Assembly: GCA_050246115.1 (NCBI GenBank)
Contig: JBFWWP010000014.1
Location: 1-64,000, forward strand
Direction of reading: 5' to 3'
DNA from: JBFWWP01 sp050246115
Lineage (GTDB): Bacteria > Planctomycetota > UBA8108 > UBA1146 > JAJFFE01
DNA length: 64,000 nt
The stretch's first letter is position 1. Every line of letters starts with the position of its first letter. Below the pieces are notes generated by a model. That model did no database searches. It worked only from the letters and a program-made list of their open reading frames with translations, and had not been told where the DNA came from. Positions 36,264-45,144 of the stretch are shown piece after piece. The position numbers and the translations under genes were made by a program.

Positions 36264-36554
36264 TCAGTAGGTGCGGTCAACGACCTGGACGGTGGTGCCC
36301 AAGAGTTGCCCGCGATGCTCGACCATCCTCAGTTGCCCCTTCTCATTCTTGAACACGAGCACCAAATTATTCGGGGCCCCGGTCACCGTGACGAGATCTC
36401 CCCACTCGGTCGGAACCGAGCCGATCTTCTTCTCGTCAAACGGTTGCTTCTTGGGCTGTTGAGCTTCGGCCACCCACATGGAAGACGGCGCGGCCAAGGA
36501 TCCGCCGATGAATCCGAGGGCGACGAAGACGACAACGACTGCAGATCTCTTCAT
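36264..36554 (-). CDS. Small exported hypothetical protein
   Basis: 96 aa. Signal peptide MKRSAVVVVFVALGFIGGSL then AAPSS. The mature domain of about 65 residues (IGSVPTEWGDLVTVTGAPNN, then LVLVFKNEKGQLRMVEHRG) looks like a small beta barrel. Ends QVVDRTY. ATG 36554 has AAGGG upstream and begins the signal peptide. No family recognised; periplasmic location inferred. Confidence 0.75.
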   Translation of the reverse strand: MKRSAVVVVFVALGFIGGSLAAPSSMWVAEAQQPKKQPFDEKKIGSVPTEWGDLVTVTGAPNNLVLVFKNEKGQLRMVEHRGQLLGTTVQVVDRTY

Positions 36555-37495
36555 GGCTTTCCCTTCTGAACGCATTCGTTCTGTGTTCGATCGTAAGCCT
36601 ACAGGTCCGTGATCTCCAGTCCGTCGGACCGCATTGATTACGGACCGCAAACGGCGGCATTCGAAGTTGGAGTCCACCCGACTCGGGAGGGTTCGAGGCG
36701 GGTACCGACAGAGACTCTCTCGGAGCGGCGACAGAGTCTCCGCCGACCGCGATCGCCCGCCGCCTTGCTCGCACCCGCCACTGCCACGCCCGCCACTGCC
36801 GTCGACACCGACGCCAACTTTAGCACAACTCGACCGTACGGGACAGCGGCGACGACCTGACGGTGGGACGAGCACCAAAGCTGCCTGGGGAGCGAAACCG
36901 GGCTCGGCCTGCCTACCGTTGGTTTCGTGTGCGGTCGGTGGGGCCAACGAACGAAACGAGCCCGAGAAGCCCGATCACGCTCGGGCCCAACGACCCAAAG
37001 AGCAGCCGCCGGGCCAGCGAGAGGGCGGTTTCCGCAGTCGACTCGGTCCGACCGCGGTCACGAGGACCTCGAGTGCACCGCGGAAGTGCCCACTCGCTTA
37101 GGAGTCGCCCAAGAATAACTTCACCCTGTTGCTCGTCGCTTCGGGCCATCTTCGACCGATCCGAGAACCTCGAGATCCTCCCTGAACTAAGGCTACGCCT
37201 CCGGTTCCGAGCTTTCCGGATCGGCCGAATCTGACCCAAATCGACGGCAAGGTGTCGAAGTTGTTCTTGGGCGACTCCTTAGCCCCTGGGCCGGGGTGGG
37301 TGCAGTTGAGGTCGTGTCGGTGCCGAAAACACAATCGGAGTCAGACCCGGCGGGTGGGCGACCCGATCGGCCGGATTCGGTTTGGTCGAGCCGTCCGCTG
37401 GCAAGTGCTCGGCTTCAGAAACGACCTCAGAAACACGCGTGGCGAGAACCCGACTCACGCGTCGTGGTGGCGGAGACCGAACCAAGGAGGCAGAC
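36555..37495. other. Gene-poor region around the first MITE copy
   Basis: About 940 bp without a confident gene. On the minus strand at about 36910-37030 a GC-rich open frame reads ETALSLARRLLFGSLGPS then VIGLLGLVSFVGP, like the membrane-spanning end of a protein. It has no start codon of its own and runs upstream into the MITE at 37101-37278, so it may be a gene remnant. Nothing else stands out. Confidence 0.45.
37101..37278 (+). mobile_element. MITE copy 1 (178 bp, TTA target duplication)
   Basis: Terminal inverted repeats of 22 bp: the left end reads GGAGTCGCCCAAGAAT..., the right end is its reverse complement with one change. TTA is duplicated immediately outside both ends (37098-37100 and 37279-37281). 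Subterminal segments (GACCGATCCG and CGGATCGGCC) also pair, so the element can fold end to end. It encodes no transposase. A second copy in opposite orientation lies at 58174-58352. Confidence 0.88.
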
Positions 37496-38440
37496 ATCGG
37501 CGAAGTTCAGACCACGACGAGAGTCCCCCGAGTCCGTTTGTGGCGCTGCGTCCGGTACGCGGCGGTCGCGGGGCTCGGCTGCTGGCTTGCGTTCGCGTGG
37601 ATCTCCGCCGCTCGACCCGTGCCCGACCTCGCTCTCATCTTGGCCGGGCCGCCGCACGCCGAGTCGGGAGGGCAGCTCGATTTCGAACTCGGACGAGAAC
37701 GACTCGACGATGAGCTTCGTGAGTTGGTGGTGGCGCTCGCCGAGTTGGTTCGACGGGGTGGTTGGGGTGGGGGGGGAACGGGTGCCCATTCGGAGTGGAA
37801 TTCGGTCGACACCGTCGCGAGCCTCCTCCTGCGGACTCGACCTTGGCGCGGGACTTTGCGTGTCGAGAACGGTGGCACCTGGGTTGCGGCGGTGGGATTC
37901 GGGGGGTGGGGGCGAGTCACCCCGTACTGGCTATCCCGCTTGGACGGGCGCACATTCGAAGCGAGTGGCCGGCGCGTCCACGTGCGCGTCGTTGGGCTCG
38001 CCGTGATCGCGGGGTCGGAGCGTGAGCGCGTCGAGGCCGCGGCGCGCGAGGTGATTGCGGTTTCGAAGAGCGAAGTTCCATCCGGCGTGAGGTTGCGTCT
38101 CGCGGGGGACTGGCCCGCGTCGAACCGCGATCTTCTCGGCCCCGCGGGAATCAGCGATCATGGGCTCTGTGGTCCGCCGATGGTCGCAGCGACCTTCTCC
38201 CACCTCCACGCCGACGAGTGGCGGCTCACCTATGAGCTGGCCGCCTCGACCGGGGCTCCCGGGCTTCCGCTCGCATGGCTCGAGCAAGAGGGTGTATCGA
38301 TTCACCCCGACGACCTGCCGGCTTCGTCGTGCGATGGGCAAGAGCCGATGAGGATCGCGGGACTTGCGAGGTGTGTGCGGGTGTTGACTCGCGACCTCGA
38401 CTACTGGGCGAACCGGCGCACCCTTCGAGGCACCCGGTGA
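37496..38440 (+). CDS. Membrane-anchored hypothetical protein with an apparent ATC start
   Basis: 314 aa if started at ATC 37496, which follows AAGGAGG by 5 nt. The first residues are polar (GEVQTTTRVPRVRLW), then a membrane segment (YAAVAGLGCWLAFAWISA), then a large extracytoplasmic region with TLRVENGGTWVAAVGFGGWG and a glycine-rich loop. In-frame TTG 37382 and GTG 37439 exist upstream but have no ribosome site and give an Arg-rich, non-protein-like leader. GC-rich codon use supports coding. No family recognised. The MITE ends about 220 bp upstream. Confidence 0.65.
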   Translation: MGEVQTTTRVPRVRLWRCVRYAAVAGLGCWLAFAWISAARPVPDLALILAGPPHAESGGQLDFELGRERLDDELRELVVALAELVRRGGWGGGGTGAHSEWNSVDTVASLLLRTRPWRGTLRVENGGTWVAAVGFGGWGRVTPYWLSRLDGRTFEASGRRVHVRVVGLAVIAGSERERVEAAAREVIAVSKSEVPSGVRLRLAGDWPASNRDLLGPAGISDHGLCGPPMVAATFSHLHADEWRLTYELAASTGAPGLPLAWLEQEGVSIHPDDLPASSCDGQEPMRIAGLARCVRVLTRDLDYWANRRTLRGTR

Positions 38441-38469
38441 AGCGGGTCCGAGCCTGCGACCGAAGTCAC

Positions 38470-38506
38470 GAAGACGAGAGCAGCGAAGACGAGAGCAGCG
38501 AAGACG
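38470..38506 (+). repeat. 15-bp tandem repeat
   Basis: GAAGACGAGAGCAGC occurs twice in perfect tandem, followed by a third partial unit (GAAGACG), between two convergent genes. Confidence 0.8.
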
Positions 38507-38564
38507 CGGGTGAACACCGGTGCCCCGTCAAACCGGGCATTGCCGACGGGATCCGCGGGTTCGG

Positions 38565-38852
38565 TCAGAAGATCTCGAGGAGCTGGAGATTGATCCAGGC
38601 GAGTCGACCATACACCTGGATGTAGTTGTACTGGCTCTTGCTCTCCCAGATCCAGTTCCACGACACGTCGCTGAGAAACGAGTCGTTCGGGCTCTCCGCG
38701 TTGAGATCGTTCACGAGCGCGTGAAATCGATCGAGCGTCTCGTCGTCGATGGGCTGCGACCCACGGGCTGGGATCTGTCGGAGGACGTCATTCGACAGCT
38801 CGAGGACGCGAGTCAAGTACGCGCAGAGCTTCTCCTCGGAAAGGACTGTCAT
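38565..38852 (-). CDS. Small acidic hypothetical protein
   Basis: 95 aa, cytoplasmic, helical and acidic, for example LCAYLTRVLELSNDVLRQIP and DRFHALVNDLNAESP, with an aromatic end (WNWIWESKSQYNYIQVYGRL). GGGAG lies 11 nt before the ATG. Compact globular composition suggests a real protein, but no family is recognised. Confidence 0.7.
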   Translation of the reverse strand: MTVLSEEKLCAYLTRVLELSNDVLRQIPARGSQPIDDETLDRFHALVNDLNAESPNDSFLSDVSWNWIWESKSQYNYIQVYGRLAWINLQLLEIF

Positions 38853-39177
38853 GCGCCGTCAGGCTCCCTTCTTGCCGGCGCCGCGCCTCTTTCCCGGAAC
38901 GTAGAAGTTCCCCGGGTAGAGTCGGACCGACCTCGCCTTTTTCTTGCGGGCGAAATAACATCCTGGGCGACCGGAGGTTAGACGGAAGCCCGCGAGCCGT
39001 CAAAACAAAAGTCGCTCAGGCCGGGTCGGCCCCGCGTCGAGTCCCAGTCGCTGGGACCCGTCGAGGCGACTTCGTCCCAGCCTCGGTCCGTTCGGTGGGC
39101 GAGAGCGCACGGCGAAGGGGCGAGTCGCCGCCTGCCGAGAGAAACTGGGTAGACCCGAACGAGTGGGGGAGGTTCGC
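38853..39177. other. Divergent spacer before dapB
   Basis: About 325 bp between divergent genes; must contain both promoters but none is clear. Confidence 0.45.
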
Positions 39178-39903
39178 ATGCAGACCAACCACCGACCCGC
39201 GGCGCCGCGAGCGGTGCTTCTCGTGGGCGCTGACGGTCGCATGGGAAGGCAAGTGATCCGGGCGCTCGAGCGCGCGGCCGATCTCGAACTCGTGGGTACC
39301 GTGGTCCGCGGAGAGTCGCTCGCGGCGAAAGTCGCCGAGACCAAGCCGCAAATCGCCGTTGACTTCGCTCTGGCTGAGGGACTGGCGGACCGCGTCGATC
39401 TGCTCCTCCGCAATGGGGTTCACCCCGTGGTCGGCACCACGGGACTCGCGGCCAACGACCGTGACCGGCTCGTCGGTCTCGCGCGCGAGCTGCGGGTCGG
39501 CGGGGTCCTGGCCTCGAACTTCTCGATTGGTGCGGTCCTCATGGTGGAACTCGCGGGGCGACTCGCACGCCACTTCGACGCGGCCGAGGTCGTAGAGACG
39601 CACCACCCCGGCAAGAAGGACGCTCCTTCGGGCACGGCACTGATCACACGGGATCGCATCGCTGCAGCGTGGGCCGAGGTCGGGCTTGCGGCGACAGCCA
39701 AGCACCCGGTGCCGGTTCACAGTGTTCGCCTCGACGGCTTCCTCGCTCGACAGGAGGTCCACTTCGGAGCTCCCGGGGAGCGGGTCACCGTGGCCCACGA
39801 GGCCATCGATCGCGAGTGCTACATGCCGGGGGTCCTGCTGGCGTGTCGGCGGGTGCACGCGCTGGAAGAACTCGTGATCGGGCTCGATTCGTTGTTGAGC
39901 TAG
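39178..39903 (+). CDS. dapB: 4-hydroxy-tetrahydrodipicolinate reductase
   Basis: Reduces the dihydrodipicolinate precursor with NAD(P)H in the lysine/diaminopimelate pathway. 241 aa. The Rossmann opening is LLVGADGRMGRQVIRAL; GTTGLAANDRDRL and LASNFSIGAVLM are present, and the catalytic/substrate motif ETHHPGKKDAPSGTA is intact. ATG 39178 is chosen because GGGGGAGG lies just upstream. Meso-diaminopimelate would serve peptidoglycan and lysine. No other dap gene is adjacent. Confidence 0.93.
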   Translation: MQTNHRPAAPRAVLLVGADGRMGRQVIRALERAADLELVGTVVRGESLAAKVAETKPQIAVDFALAEGLADRVDLLLRNGVHPVVGTTGLAANDRDRLVGLARELRVGGVLASNFSIGAVLMVELAGRLARHFDAAEVVETHHPGKKDAPSGTALITRDRIAAAWAEVGLAATAKHPVPVHSVRLDGFLARQEVHFGAPGERVTVAHEAIDRECYMPGVLLACRRVHALEELVIGLDSLLS

Positions 39904-39963
39904 GCCCCCGAGGAGGCTTTCGTCGTGGCTCGAGCCGGGGTCACGGATTTCGAAGAGGCGTGC

Positions 39964-40719
39964 TCAGGCGCAACCGATTTGGCGAGCGAGGCTCACGCTC
40001 GCGACCGCCGCGGTCTCGATCCGCAGGATTCCGTCACCGAGGGCAACCCGCACGGCGCCAGCGGCTTCACACTCGGCGACTTCGTCATCCGTGAGCCCTC
40101 CTTCGGGACCGACGATGAGCGCGCGCGCCGAGCTCCACGATAGGTTCGATAGGGTAGTGCCGAGTGAGCGTGTGGACGGCGCATCCAGAGGTTCGTCCGA
40201 GGCGGGATGCAGCAGTAGGACCTTCGCGCCGCGCGGGGTCCAAAGCTGGGCGAACTCGGCCGGGCTGGCACCGATTTCGAGGTCTGGCAGGCGCGACCGA
40301 CGACTCTGCTTCGCGGCCTCGGTGAGAACGCGAGTCCAACGTTCGGGCACCTCGTCGCGCGTGCGAACGACCGAACGCTTGCACTCGAGGGCGGTGATCG
40401 AGGCGACGCCGAGCTGGGTTGCCATACCGAGGAGGGTGGCGAGTCGATCACCCTTCGGAAGCGCCGTGGCGAGATGGACGACCGGGTCGCTCACGGGGGT
40501 CGTGCAATGGACCCCCAGTTCGATCTCGACCCGCCGCTTGCCCGTGGAAGTCAGCCGCGCCGGAGCATGGGTACCCTTTCCGTCGAACACGACCAGAGCC
40601 TGGCCGACCTCGAGCCGTCGGGACGAGGTGGCATGCTGCGCCTCGCGAGCGTCGAACTCCATCCGGCTCCCCGGGCCAACGAGTTTCGGGACGAAGAACC
40701 AGGGTGCGGACTCGGTCAC
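39964..40719 (-). CDS. rsmE: 16S rRNA (uracil1498-N3)-methyltransferase
   Basis: SPOUT-class methyltransferase of 251 aa that methylates U1498 of 16S rRNA. N-terminal PUA-like part (FFVPKLVGPGSRMEFDAREA, then QHATSSRRLEVGQ), then LPKGDRLATLLGMATQLGVA, EAAKQSRRSRLPDL, and the knot signature IVGPEGGLTDDEV with LGDGILRIETAAVAS. The GTG start overlaps the stop of rsmJ by GTGA, so the two rRNA methylases are coupled. Confidence 0.93.
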   Translation of the reverse strand: MTESAPWFFVPKLVGPGSRMEFDAREAQHATSSRRLEVGQALVVFDGKGTHAPARLTSTGKRRVEIELGVHCTTPVSDPVVHLATALPKGDRLATLLGMATQLGVASITALECKRSVVRTRDEVPERWTRVLTEAAKQSRRSRLPDLEIGASPAEFAQLWTPRGAKVLLLHPASDEPLDAPSTRSLGTTLSNLSWSSARALIVGPEGGLTDDEVAECEAAGAVRVALGDGILRIETAAVASVSLARQIGCA

Positions 40720-41534
40720 GGCTGCGACTCTCTCTCCGTAGGCTCGCAGATGGCGCCTGACTCCGGCGACGACGGCGACTGCCGGAATCTACGGTAGACG
40801 TCGTAGCGCACCAACTTGCCCGAGTAGGTGACGGTGGGCGCTGGCAAGAGCGGAGCGGCATGGTGCGGGCGCTTGACGACGAGTCGGTCCTCGCACCGAG
40901 CCCGGGCCAGCCCGGCTAGTTGCACGCTGTCGGGGTCATCGCCCACGAGTCGTCGAAGCAATTGCACCTCCTTGCTCGGCAAAGCAGACCGTTTGCGTTT
41001 CGGTGGGAACATGGGGTCGAGGTAGATCGCATCGACGGATGATTGGCTCTGTTCGATCCACGCCCGCGCGTCGCCGTGTTCGAAGCGTAACCGCTCCCCG
41101 ACGATCGTCGCCAAGCGTGGGTCTTCCAGGGCTCGGGAGCGACCGTCCTCGAGCAAGGCATGCACGACGCGACTGCGCTCGAGTGAGACGACCGAGTAGC
41201 CCAAGCACGCCAAGAGAAACGCGTCTTGACCCCACCCTGCAGTGGCGTCGAGTACGCTTCGTGGATCGCGCCCGAGCGCGCGCACGAGCGGCTGGCTGCG
41301 ACTGAGGTGACCGCGACGGGCCTGCAACCGACCCGCCGTGAATTCCACCCGCAGACCGTGCGCCAACGGGCAAGGTCGCAGTTCGAGCCCCGACGCTGCG
41401 GCAACCAAGGTAAGTGCCCCGCGGGGCACCTCGGAGAGCTCCGTGACGAGCACGTCCAGGTGTCGCGACAGTTCTGCGATTTGCAGGCGGTGGGCGCCAT
41501 CGGCGGCTGCAACGAGATAGACCAACTCCACCAT
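40716..41534 (-). CDS. rsmJ: 16S rRNA (guanine1516-N2)-methyltransferase, RsmJ-like
   Basis: 272 aa. The class I methyltransferase core contains SVLDATAGWGQDAFLLACLG, the acidic SLERSRVVHALLEDG, and AIYLDPMFPPKRKRSALPSK, the last being diagnostic of RsmJ (YhiQ). The N-terminal part is less typical. ATG 41534 (MVELVYLV) follows AGGAG by 4 nt; the frame extends over 130 codons further upstream through tandem repeats and is not protein-like there. First gene of a two-gene unit with rsmE. Confidence 0.88.
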   Translation of the reverse strand: MVELVYLVAAADGAHRLQIAELSRHLDVLVTELSEVPRGALTLVAAASGLELRPCPLAHGLRVEFTAGRLQARRGHLSRSQPLVRALGRDPRSVLDATAGWGQDAFLLACLGYSVVSLERSRVVHALLEDGRSRALEDPRLATIVGERLRFEHGDARAWIEQSQSSVDAIYLDPMFPPKRKRSALPSKEVQLLRRLVGDDPDSVQLAGLARARCEDRLVVKRPHHAAPLLPAPTVTYSGKLVRYDVYRRFRQSPSSPESGAICEPTERESQP

Positions 41535-42094
41535 GGGTCTCCTGCTCGGAAGCGATCCAATCGCCGGGGTGAAACGCGCTGTCGACGGTCCTCGTCGCAA
41601 CGAGAGAAGCCCGGTCGCCAACGCGTCGGCTCTCGGCTCGACAGCCCGCTTCGTGAACTCGAGGCGGACCTCGCCACTCCGTCGGGGTGTGACGCAAACT
41701 CCACGCCGCGTGTCCCAACACCGTCTCGTCACGCTGAGATCCAGTACGTTCGCCCGCTGCCTGATCGACGACACCGCCTGACCGACGACACCGTCTGACC
41801 GACCGGCGCCGTCTGATCGACGACACCGCCTGATCGACGACACCGCCTGACCGACCGGCGCTGCCCGACCTACCGAAGTTCCTCTTCCCTGGGCGGCCAA
41901 TCCATCGGTCGCCCGCGCGGTCGCTCGGGTCAGAGATTTCATCGTAGTCTAGACCAGAGCGCAAGGCCGGGACTCCGGGGTGGTCATCGTGTGCGTCGGG
42001 AGGCTCGAGCCTCGGCCACACCGCCCATGTCGTCTCGCCGGTCGCGGATGGGTTTTCCGCCGCTGCGCCCGTGTAAGACCCGAAGAGGAACACC
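41535..42094. repeat. Divergent spacer with 17/18-bp tandem repeats
   Basis: About 560 bp between rsmJ and nhaA. From 41761 to about 41865 six units of 17 or 18 bp follow each other, of the type CTGATCGACGACACCGC or CTGACCGACCGGCGCCGT. No gene is supported elsewhere in the stretch. Confidence 0.75.
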
Positions 42095-43345
42095 GTGTCA
42101 CACCACCCCGCACCGCGTTGGCGACGTTTCCTTCAAGAGTACTCGATTCCGTTGCTGGGCGGTGTCGTCGCAGCCCTGTTGGCCGCGAATCTCTTCGAGG
42201 AGGCTTACGAGCATTGGATCGAAGCCCCGATCGCTGGCTTGGGCTTGAGTCTCCACTTCCTCGTGAACGATGTGTTCATGGTGCTCTTCTTCGGCATCGC
42301 GGCGAAGGAGATCACGACCAGCTGCCTGCCGGGCGGCGACCTCAACCCGTTTCGCAAGGCGATCAACCCGCTGTGCGGAACCTTGGGTGGCGTTTACGGC
42401 CCCGTACTCGTGTTCCTCGGGTTGGTGTTCGTGACTGGCGGCTGGAACACCTACGCAGCCGGTTGGGGCGTGCCCACGGCGACCGACATCGCCCTGGCCT
42501 GGCTCGTCGCGCGCGCCGTCTTTGGCGCGAAGCACCCGGCGGTCAACTACCTGCTGCTCCTGGCAGTCGCTGACGATGCGATCGGCCTCGGGATCATCGC
42601 GGTCGCGTACCCCGACTTGGAACACCCGACCGCCCCGGTCTACTTGGCGCTGGTCGTAGCCGCCATGGGCGGCGCGTATCTCATGCGGCGCCGTCAAGTC
42701 CAACACTGGGCTGCCTACGTGTTGGGGCCCGGAGTCCTTTCGTGGTGGGGACTGCACGCGGCTCACCTGCACCCCGCTCTCGCGCTCGTCTTCGTGGTTC
42801 CCTTCATGCCGGGTGGTACAGCCCCGGCCTTGGCGGAATCCGCAACCGCACGCGCTGCGCATCGCCCCAGCACCTTGGACGCGTTCGAACACACCCTGAA
42901 GGTGTGGGTCGACTTCGGCTTGTTCTTCTTCGCCTTTGCCAACGCCGGTGTCGCCTTCTCGCACGTCGGACCCGGCACGTGGTATGTGTTCCTGGCCCTG
43001 GTCGTCGGCAAGACTCTCGGGGTCACGGCTTTCGGATGGCTCGGTACGAAGATCGGCTTCCCGCTCCCGGCTGGGATGAGCATGCGGCATCTCTTCGTCG
43101 CAGGCATGATCGCGGGTCTAGGGCTGACGGTGTCCTTGTTCGTCGCCGGGGAAGCCTTCGAAGGGGTCGAGCAGGCCGAGGCCAAGATGGGCGCGCTGTT
43201 GAGCATCCTGGTCGCAGTCTTCGCGTTGGTCGCGGGGCGCGCACTGGGTGTGCGTGAGCCCGAGTCCCTCCATTCCTCCGACCACGCGTCGCTCGCGCCC
43301 GCCGCCTTCGTCGAAGAGCAAGAAGGCGTGCTGGAGGAGGCGTGA
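42095..43345 (+). CDS. nhaA: NhaA-family Na+/H+ antiporter
   Basis: Integral membrane protein of 416 aa with about eleven to twelve hydrophobic segments. The diagnostic GWGVPTATDIALAWLVAR and AVADDAIGLGIIAV (the paired aspartates that bind Na+/H+, near residue 160) are intact, as is MIAGLGLTVSLFVAGEAF at the end. It exchanges cytoplasmic sodium for protons at alkaline pH or high salt. The C-terminal 30 residues are polar and acidic. AGAGGAAC precedes the GTG start. Confidence 0.93.
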   Translation: MSHHPAPRWRRFLQEYSIPLLGGVVAALLAANLFEEAYEHWIEAPIAGLGLSLHFLVNDVFMVLFFGIAAKEITTSCLPGGDLNPFRKAINPLCGTLGGVYGPVLVFLGLVFVTGGWNTYAAGWGVPTATDIALAWLVARAVFGAKHPAVNYLLLLAVADDAIGLGIIAVAYPDLEHPTAPVYLALVVAAMGGAYLMRRRQVQHWAAYVLGPGVLSWWGLHAAHLHPALALVFVVPFMPGGTAPALAESATARAAHRPSTLDAFEHTLKVWVDFGLFFFAFANAGVAFSHVGPGTWYVFLALVVGKTLGVTAFGWLGTKIGFPLPAGMSMRHLFVAGMIAGLGLTVSLFVAGEAFEGVEQAEAKMGALLSILVAVFALVAGRALGVREPESLHSSDHASLAPAAFVEEQEGVLEEA

Positions 43346-43767
43346 GCACCCTGCCGCGCCTCCTCGCGGACTGGGCCTTGGCGGCGATGAGTTCGCGCGT
43401 TGACCGTGACGTCAGGCCCACTGCGCCGTACCCGTCCCCATTCGACTCGACCTAGCCCCAAGGGGGCTTTCGCAGGCCATCTCGCGACCGCGACCCCCGT
43501 AGCGCCGACGGGACCACAGTGCCCCTGGCTCTTCCCCTCGACGCCGGCGAAGCTCCCGAGCAGTTCCAAGAAGGGCCGTGCGCGCCGACGCACGGCCAGC
43601 CCCCTGGCGCTCGAGGATCCGCGAGCCCGATGGAAATGCACGCCCGGACGCCGATGGAGCGGCCCACCCGGCCGCACATTCGCTCTGGCTCCTTCGTTCG
43701 CCGCTGCTAACATTCCAAGGCGACGCGACGAGAAGATCGATGGCGCTGAGAAGGGTAGGGACGAAAC
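43346..43767. other. Spacer with hairpin repeat copy D
   Basis: About 420 bp without a supported gene; repeat copy D lies at 43460-43489. Confidence 0.5.
43460..43489 (+). repeat. Intergenic hairpin repeat, copy D (degenerate)
   Basis: AAGGGGGCTTTCGCAGGCC followed by ATCTCGCGACC matches the left arm and the CGCGACC tail of the family, but the right arm is damaged so the hairpin is weak. Confidence 0.5.
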
Positions 43768-45144
43768 GTGAGACTCTCGTGGATGGTGGTGACGATCGCG
43801 GGGAGCATGCTTCTCGCAACGATGTCCGTAGCCCAGGCCGGTGACCCTGAACTCGACGAGGCCATCGCGAGCCGGGAAACGGACGACATCGTCGGGCGCT
43901 TCCACTCGCTCGCGCGCGAGGACGCGGCGCGGGCCGCCGCCCTCATTCCACCCGCTTACGCGGCTATCGAAGCAACGAGCACGGAAGAGTTCTACCAAGG
44001 GGATCGCTATCGGGTGTTCAGCGCAGCCGTTCAGGTTCTATCCACCCTGCGGCAGCCGGCAGAGGCAGCGAGTCTGCAATCCCAGTTCACCAAGTCCAAG
44101 GACGGCTCGGTTCGCTTCCTCCTGCTCCATGTTGCACTGCAGCACCCGAGCTTGGATGCGGCGGTCATGGCTCTGGCCGCGCTGAAGGACGACCACGTGG
44201 AGGTCGTGGCACTCGCTGCCCGGATCCTGCGCAATACTCGTGACAAAGCGATGCTCGATCCGATTCTCGACGCCATGTCGAAATGGGAGACTCGCGGCGT
44301 TCAGGAGAGACTCAAGGGTGGGCGCAAAGCGATCGCTGCGGGCGACGGTGGAGCGCGTGCCTGGCTCGCCTGCCGCGATACACTGCATGCGTTCACCGGC
44401 CAGAGCATGCTGTCGGCGGCGGACTACCGCAACTACATCCGCAGCCACCGCGACAGCATCGATCCAACTCGCGTCGACCGCGACGAAGACCGGGACGCCA
44501 AGACCGGTGTGGGCTTGTTCGGAATGGACGTTACCGGACGTAACATTGTGTTCGTGCTCGATGTCTCCGGGAGCATGGAGGCGACCGATCCCTTCACGCC
44601 GGAGCAGTTGGAGAAGCTCGGTCGCGGTCGAACGGGCGTTGGCGAAGAGGATCCCCTGGAGCAGGAGCTCCTCCTCGAACGGAAACGCATTCGCCGGGCG
44701 AAACGTGAACTCGCTGCAGTCATCCAGGCATTGCCGGAGGATCGTCGCTTCAATCTCATCGTCTACTCGAGCGAAGTCACCGTATGGAAGGAGACTCTCG
44801 AGTTGGCGAGCGACTCGGCGAAGAAGCAGGCCGTCGAGTTCGTCGAGGGACTCGTCGCGAAAGGGGTCACGGTGACCGACGACGCACTGTTCAAGGCCTT
44901 CGCCGACCCTACGGTCGATACGGTCTACCTGATCACCGATGGCGCGCCAACCCACATTGGCAGCCAGGGGCCTGGACTACCGGAGGATGCGCCTCGGCTG
45001 ATGAAGCAGATCGTGACCGAAATCAAGGCCGCGAACTACCTGCGTCAGGTGCGACTCTTCACGCTTGGCTTCGAAGGTGCTGAAACCGCGTTCCTCGAGC
45101 GCCTCGCGAGCGAGAACTTCGGGCGTTATCAGAGCATCCGATAA
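43768..45144 (+). CDS. Exported von Willebrand factor A-domain protein
   Basis: 458 aa. Signal peptide (VVTIAGSMLLATMSVAQA), then about 190 residues of HEAT-like helices (FLLLHVALQHPSLDAAVMAL, VEVVALAARILRNTRD), then a VWA domain from about residue 258: the metal-binding MIDAS motif is DVSGSM (265-270), with DVTGRNIVFVL before it and YLITDGAPTHIGS supplying the later MIDAS aspartate. VWA domains bind partners through the metal. Planctomycetes have many such exported proteins. No operon partner; the orphan MoxR is 10 kb away. Confidence 0.85.
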   Translation: MRLSWMVVTIAGSMLLATMSVAQAGDPELDEAIASRETDDIVGRFHSLAREDAARAAALIPPAYAAIEATSTEEFYQGDRYRVFSAAVQVLSTLRQPAEAASLQSQFTKSKDGSVRFLLLHVALQHPSLDAAVMALAALKDDHVEVVALAARILRNTRDKAMLDPILDAMSKWETRGVQERLKGGRKAIAAGDGGARAWLACRDTLHAFTGQSMLSAADYRNYIRSHRDSIDPTRVDRDEDRDAKTGVGLFGMDVTGRNIVFVLDVSGSMEATDPFTPEQLEKLGRGRTGVGEEDPLEQELLLERKRIRRAKRELAAVIQALPEDRRFNLIVYSSEVTVWKETLELASDSAKKQAVEFVEGLVAKGVTVTDDALFKAFADPTVDTVYLITDGAPTHIGSQGPGLPEDAPRLMKQIVTEIKAANYLRQVRLFTLGFEGAETAFLERLASENFGRYQSIR

